Source: Candidatus Rifleibacteriota bacterium (GTDB lineage Bacteria; Muiribacteriota; Ozemobacteria; Ozemobacterales; Ozemobacteraceae). Taken from it: DNA of 64,000 nucleotides. Of this stretch, positions 60,801 through 64,000 are shown one piece after another. The DNA lies in the NCBI GenBank assembly GCA_015233565.1, contig JADFXM010000001.1, forward strand, positions 310,001-374,000, read 5' to 3'. The translations under genes and the position numbers were made by a program. How positions within the stretch are numbered: position 1 is the first letter of the stretch; the number at the start of each line of letters is the position of its first letter. The notes under the pieces are model-generated. The model did no database searches. It had not been told where the DNA came from and was given only the letters and a program-made list of their open reading frames with translations.

Positions 60801-60842
60801 AATCCTTTGAGGTGTAGTGCCTCGGAGGGGGTTTGTTTTTGG
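60801..60842 (+). terminator. Rho-independent terminator of the HD-GYP gene
   Basis: AATCCTTTGAGG (60801-60812) pairs imperfectly with CCTCGGAGGGGGTT (60820-60833), followed by TTGTTTTTGG. It is about 100 bases past the stop. Confidence 0.7.
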
Positions 60843-60954
60843 CGTTTGTACAAATAATATGCTGCGTTTCCTTCCAGATTTGAATGGGCAATTTCACGTT
60901 CCACTTCTTGATAAAATATACGGGGCTTAAAGCCAAACTTACTTTGAAATAAAG

Positions 60955-61167
60955 TTAACTTGAAGCAATTTCAGTTTTTTCACCGTGGCATTGCGGAAAA
61001 TCTGGGCAGCGTCCTTCAGCCGTTTCGCATTCCAGATAGCCTATCATTTTTCCCTGGCATGCGATTTTCATCCCGGTTTTCCGACGAGCTTGCCGATTCA
61101 AATCCATTTTTTCGCTTCTGAGTTTTACGATTTCGTCATCTGTCAAATTTCTTGGTGCAGGAATCAT
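60955..61167 (-). CDS. Small Cys-containing protein
   Basis: 70 residues, RBS TTGGAG eight bases before ATG 61167. It is Lys/Arg-rich in the middle and the C-terminal half has CQGKMIGYLECETAEGRCPDFPQCHGEK, four cysteines that could bind a metal (C-x12-C-x6-C-x5-C). No signal peptide. Family not recognised. Confidence 0.55.
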   Translation of the reverse strand: MIPAPRNLTDDEIVKLRSEKMDLNRQARRKTGMKIACQGKMIGYLECETAEGRCPDFPQCHGEKTEIASS

Positions 61168-61465
61168 TTTAAAATCTCCAAATTAAGTATATTAAAGTTT
61201 GATAAAAATACTCTGTAGATAGATCAATTTCAAGTGTAAAAAATCTTTTTGTCCAAACTATTGTAAAATTATCTGCATTTTTAAACAAGCTAATTTCCCT
61301 ATTTTAAAAAAGAAAAATATTGTTTTTTAGGAAGATCTTTTGTTGCTTTTAGGGCAAATAGAGTATCAGTGAAGTTTTTTTCCTAAATTTTTGGATTGAC
61401 TTTTAGGGGACAACGTCTCGCATTTTTGGAGTGGAGCAGAGAGTGATACTGTCTTTTATATGAAG

Positions 61466-61579
61466 AGGTTCTAGCAAAATTAGCAAATTCAATTTTGTGA
61501 AAAATATCACAATGAACATCAGGCCTGAATTTTTTTTGCCCGATATGCAAATTTTATACAATATTGCAAGAAGCTCAGA
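61466..61579. repeat. Dispersed repeat R1, copy B
   Basis: 114 bases about 80% identical by eye to 43023-43137, same orientation, with three blocks of near-perfect match at the ends and centre. Confidence 0.85.
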
Positions 61580-61631
61580 AGGGAGAAAAAAAAATCTTTT
61601 CCAATTGTTGTTTTTTAAGTTCAGACATCCC

Positions 61632-61692
61632 AATCTCGGGGATTTAAATTTGGTATCATTTTTTCGATTGATGAATTGCCAACTTGCTTTGG
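61632..61692. repeat. Dispersed repeat R2, copy B
   Basis: 61 bases matching 56702-56763. Here R2 is followed, not preceded, by the GGTCTCA...GGAATTCTGAA segment. Confidence 0.85.
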
Positions 61693-61913
61693 AAGAAATC
61701 TTCTGATTTATTTTCATGTAAGTTGGTCTCAGGATAAAATCCAACCAAAAAGTATACCAAAATCATAAAACTATCTTTTGAAGGCCTTTTCCGAGAAAAT
61801 GCAGACTATCGATACCAGGAATTCTGAAGTTGCTGTTTTAATAAATACTCATTGAAGTATTTTGGAGTACCGCATATTATTTAAGGGTGCATTTCTTTAT
61901 TCAAGGAGTAAAT

Positions 61914-63077
61914 GTGAAACGAAACTTTTTGTGTTCTTGTTTGATGACAATCCTGAATTTAGGGTTTGTGAGTTTTTTCTTTTTAGGAAACTTTGGAGTA
62001 GTTGCCTCTGTTTTTGCTCAGGAAAAGGAGGCTTTTGGCGTGGGGAAATCGGAAGAGAAGACTCTAATTGCGGGGGCTCAATCAGGGAGTGGAACACAGG
62101 ATCTCAATGGGAATTCAAAAATTAAAACTGAAGACCTTTCTTCAGAATCTGGAAACGATGTTTCCGACGAAATTTCCACTGACTCTGCGGAAATCCAAAA
62201 AATGGATGAGAATTCAACTTCGGAAAATGGAGAGTCACCTTCGAAGCCAGAAAAAGTAATTTTGGATTCCAAAACCACGGAGGAAGTCGTAGAAGAGGTT
62301 CCGGTTGCGGTTGAAAAGGCCTTGAAGGAGGTCAATCTAGGCGGACTGGGCGGGAAGGTTGAAAGTGGGCCCGAGACTACTGCCTCTGGAGCTTCCGCAA
62401 TAGGTGAGAATAAAGAAGCTATTGCTTTGGTCTACAAGGGGAAAGGTGCAAGTCGCGGTTGCCCGGAGTCCCTAGCACGCCTTCTACAGCGAGCCGGCCT
62501 GAAGACGCGTTTTGTTGGCCCAGAAGATCTCAGACGTGATAGCACTTTCGTTGGAGCGGTGTTGTATGCACAGCCTGGCGGAGATGAGGTCATGTTAGTT
62601 CGGGATGCTGTCGGGGCAGCTCAGTGGCCATCTGTAGTCCAACGCATTCGTAATTTCGTCAATAATGGAGGTTGCTATTTCGGAATTTGCCTTGGAGGCT
62701 TTTTAGCAGGCCCGTGGTTGGACGATGAAAAAACAATCCGTGCGTTGGGCCTGGTTTCAGGTGATGTTTCCTCCTTTATCAGGACCCCCCACTACAATAA
62801 AAATCAGGTGATCCAGGTTCAATGGCTGGTCCCAGAACAAAAGCGATTTGTTTACTTCCAGGCGGGTCCCTTTTTTAAGAGGCAGGGAACAGTGTATGGC
62901 CAGTATTCTGATGGTTCGATTGCGGCCCTTCTGACAAATTTTGGCAAGGGGAAGGTTGCCGTAAGCGGTATCCACTTTGAAGCGGAGTCTGATTGGTACA
63001 TAGACGACCACCTCAATGACCCTGATGGATTAGACCTGGACCTTGGAGTTCAAATGATCAACGATTCACTGAAGTGA
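61914..63077 (+). CDS. Secreted BPL_N/class I GATase-like protein
   Basis: About 387 residues from GTG 61914 (AAGGAG upstream). A signal peptide ends near VFAQ, then a Ser/Glu-rich linker of about 130 residues. From about residue 155 the BPL_N-type Rossmann domain (PF09825) starts: ALVYKGKGASRGCPESL, GAVLYAQPGGDE, and the nucleophile elbow YFGICLGGFLAG with Cys259. Later GSIAALLTNFGKGKVAVSGIHFE resembles the His-Phe-Glu end of amidotransferase folds. Family members sit outside biotin ligase here, since no ligase domain follows. Substrate unknown. Confidence 0.68.
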   Translation: MKRNFLCSCLMTILNLGFVSFFFLGNFGVVASVFAQEKEAFGVGKSEEKTLIAGAQSGSGTQDLNGNSKIKTEDLSSESGNDVSDEISTDSAEIQKMDENSTSENGESPSKPEKVILDSKTTEEVVEEVPVAVEKALKEVNLGGLGGKVESGPETTASGASAIGENKEAIALVYKGKGASRGCPESLARLLQRAGLKTRFVGPEDLRRDSTFVGAVLYAQPGGDEVMLVRDAVGAAQWPSVVQRIRNFVNNGGCYFGICLGGFLAGPWLDDEKTIRALGLVSGDVSSFIRTPHYNKNQVIQVQWLVPEQKRFVYFQAGPFFKRQGTVYGQYSDGSIAALLTNFGKGKVAVSGIHFEAESDWYIDDHLNDPDGLDLDLGVQMINDSLK

Positions 63078-63252
63078 CAACACCATTCTCGCCAAACATA
63101 ACACATACCTTAAGAAAAGAACTTTACAACTTTTTATTTGGTCTTTACATAAACTAGCTAATTAGCAATCTCAAGTGACCTTAAAACTATTGTTTGCACT
63201 GCTGGCTAACAATAATAAATTAGGGGTACCAAATTTTTCTTAAATTCTTTTT

Positions 63253-63405
63253 TTATCCATTTTCTCGCTTCACCAATAATTTATCCTTGAGGGATGGTTT
63301 TGTTTTTCCCTTTGCGGTGATGTTGTGCGGGGTCTTGATGATATGGGGATGTATGTTCCTGTAATTTTCAATCCATTCCAAGAATGTGTCGTCAACTTTT
63401 TTTTC
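63253..63405 (-). pseudogene. Possible minus-strand gene relic
   Basis: The translation SQEKKVDDTFLEWIENYRNI then PHNITAKGKTKPSLKDKLLV looks like real protein but is short, has no start and ends at a stop at 63253. It abuts the plus-strand frame at 63414. I cannot name the family. Confidence 0.25.
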
Positions 63406-63413
63406 TTGAGAAT

Positions 63414-63815
63414 ATGGCCATGACAATAGCTGAAAGTGCCGTCTCTGAGGGCGTAACCAATATACGGGAAGATTTGAAAGCCGACCATAGTCTCCAAGAG
63501 GCGATTGCAGACTATTACAAGTCAGGAAAACCGGAAATGGCATTAGATTTTTCTCTGGCGAAGCTTCCTGTAACATCAGAGGCAGCCTCGGCCCTTTTCG
63601 GTGAAGGAAAGGCCCGGATCGAAGGAAAGATATTGCTTCACAGCCTTCAGCGAACTTTCCCTTCCGAAAAACTTGGGAATGAAAGACTAGAAAATCTGCG
63701 ATTTGACGGTGAATTTCAAGGAATCCTCAGATTCGACTTTTCCGTCATTTTCCCATCTGAAAAACAGGAAAAAAAAGACACTGTAGTAAAGGTACCGAAA
63801 ATTAACCATGCCTGA
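63414..63815 (+). CDS. Hypothetical protein, possibly truncated
   Basis: About 133 residues from ATG 63414 (weak site TTGAG). Composition is that of a normal protein: AMTIAESAVSEGVTNIREDL, QEAIADYYKSGKPEMALDFS and ASALFGEGKARIEGKILLHS, with a Lys-rich C terminus. No signal peptide or known motif. A break in the upstream sequence suggests it may be the remainder of a longer gene. Confidence 0.4.
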   Translation: MAMTIAESAVSEGVTNIREDLKADHSLQEAIADYYKSGKPEMALDFSLAKLPVTSEAASALFGEGKARIEGKILLHSLQRTFPSEKLGNERLENLRFDGEFQGILRFDFSVIFPSEKQEKKDTVVKVPKINHA

Positions 63816-64000
63816 ACTCCTGAAGAAAACTATTATCAAGGGTCTTCGACGATATCGGACTCCTCGAATCATGTCCAATGCAATTCGATTCGAAATGTTT
63901 TCCTGTATTCTAACCCGATAAACCGATTTTTGCATCTTCCGAAATCGACGATTTCCACGCTCTACAGCGTTAGAGGTAGAGGGAAGAAGTTTTTTGTCCA

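Larger units (their letters stand above)
61168..61886. other. Repeat-containing spacer
   Basis: About 720 AT-rich bases. It holds R1 copy B (61466-61579), R2 copy B (61632-61692) and a segment (61725-61828) related to 56598-56704. I support no gene; the minus-strand frame across 61403-61744 is made mostly of repeat sequence. Confidence 0.55.

Noticed and set aside
1-64000. tRNA, rRNA genes and CRISPR arrays
   Set aside because: I found no cloverleaf, rRNA-like or regularly spaced palindromic repeat pattern; the tandem repeats present are coding and contiguous.

Overview
The window (about 39% GC by eye, AT-rich spacers, many GTG/TTG starts with good GGAGG-type ribosome sites) looks like the chromosome of a Gram-negative-like bacterium with many secreted lipoproteins, a Tad pilus, type IV pseudopilins and ABC-dependent surface polysaccharide export. 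The gene mix is compatible with an uncultured candidate phylum such as Riflebacteria, but no rRNA or other marker gene is present, so that placement is only a guess. I see no tRNA, rRNA or CRISPR array.

Layout. 0.4-2.5 kb (minus): a two-gene secreted operon whose second gene matches the transglutaminase-elicitor family. 2.7-14 kb (plus): a degenerate tyrosine-kinase-like membrane protein, then a Tad (tight adherence) locus: prepilin peptidase, two TadE-like pseudopilins, and after a 0.7 kb gap with a good sigma-70 promoter CpaB, secretin CpaC, TadZ, TadA, TadB, TadC and a DUF192 protein. No Flp pilin gene is visible. 14-22.3 kb: three large lipoproteins (carboxypeptidase-regulatory-like repeats; Thr/Gly-rich linker plus fibronectin-like domain; dockerin-like plus Kelch repeats). 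The last two share an unnamed domain in three copies. 22.3-26.8 kb: a FecR-like membrane protein, a HEAT-repeat membrane protein and a STAS protein.

26.9-36.6 kb is the most unusual part. Six small secreted proteins or lipoproteins with low-complexity, repeat-expanded middles lie near a zinc-finger anti-sigma/FecR fusion and an ECF sigma factor. Four of the six have a near-identical upstream GTAAC-N18-GTCAG element that looks like an ECF-sigma promoter. Several share the same C-terminal motif (Pro-x-Ser-Asp-Ile/Leu). The ECF gene is followed 16 bases later by three pseudopilin-like genes. Together they suggest an envelope regulon built by local gene duplication.

36.7-41.3 kb is a mobile-element patch: two different IS1634-type transposases, the frameshifted tail of a third transposase, and a diverged 120-base direct repeat. 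41.6-53.5 kb is a surface-polysaccharide cluster: sugar aminotransferase, GNAT, Wzm/Wzt exporter, several glycosyltransferases, a deacetylase-like protein and a FemAB/CelD-like acyltransferase, with a relic of a duplicated glycosyltransferase tail. 53.5-55.3 kb encodes a CarH-like cobalamin-binding protein overlapping a histidine kinase gene, possibly a light- or B12-responsive sensor pair. 55.4-64 kb holds an alpha/beta hydrolase, a divergent SDR-thiolase operon, a dual-HD HD-GYP protein, a small Cys-containing protein, a secreted BPL_N/GATase-like protein and degraded sequence with dispersed repeats.
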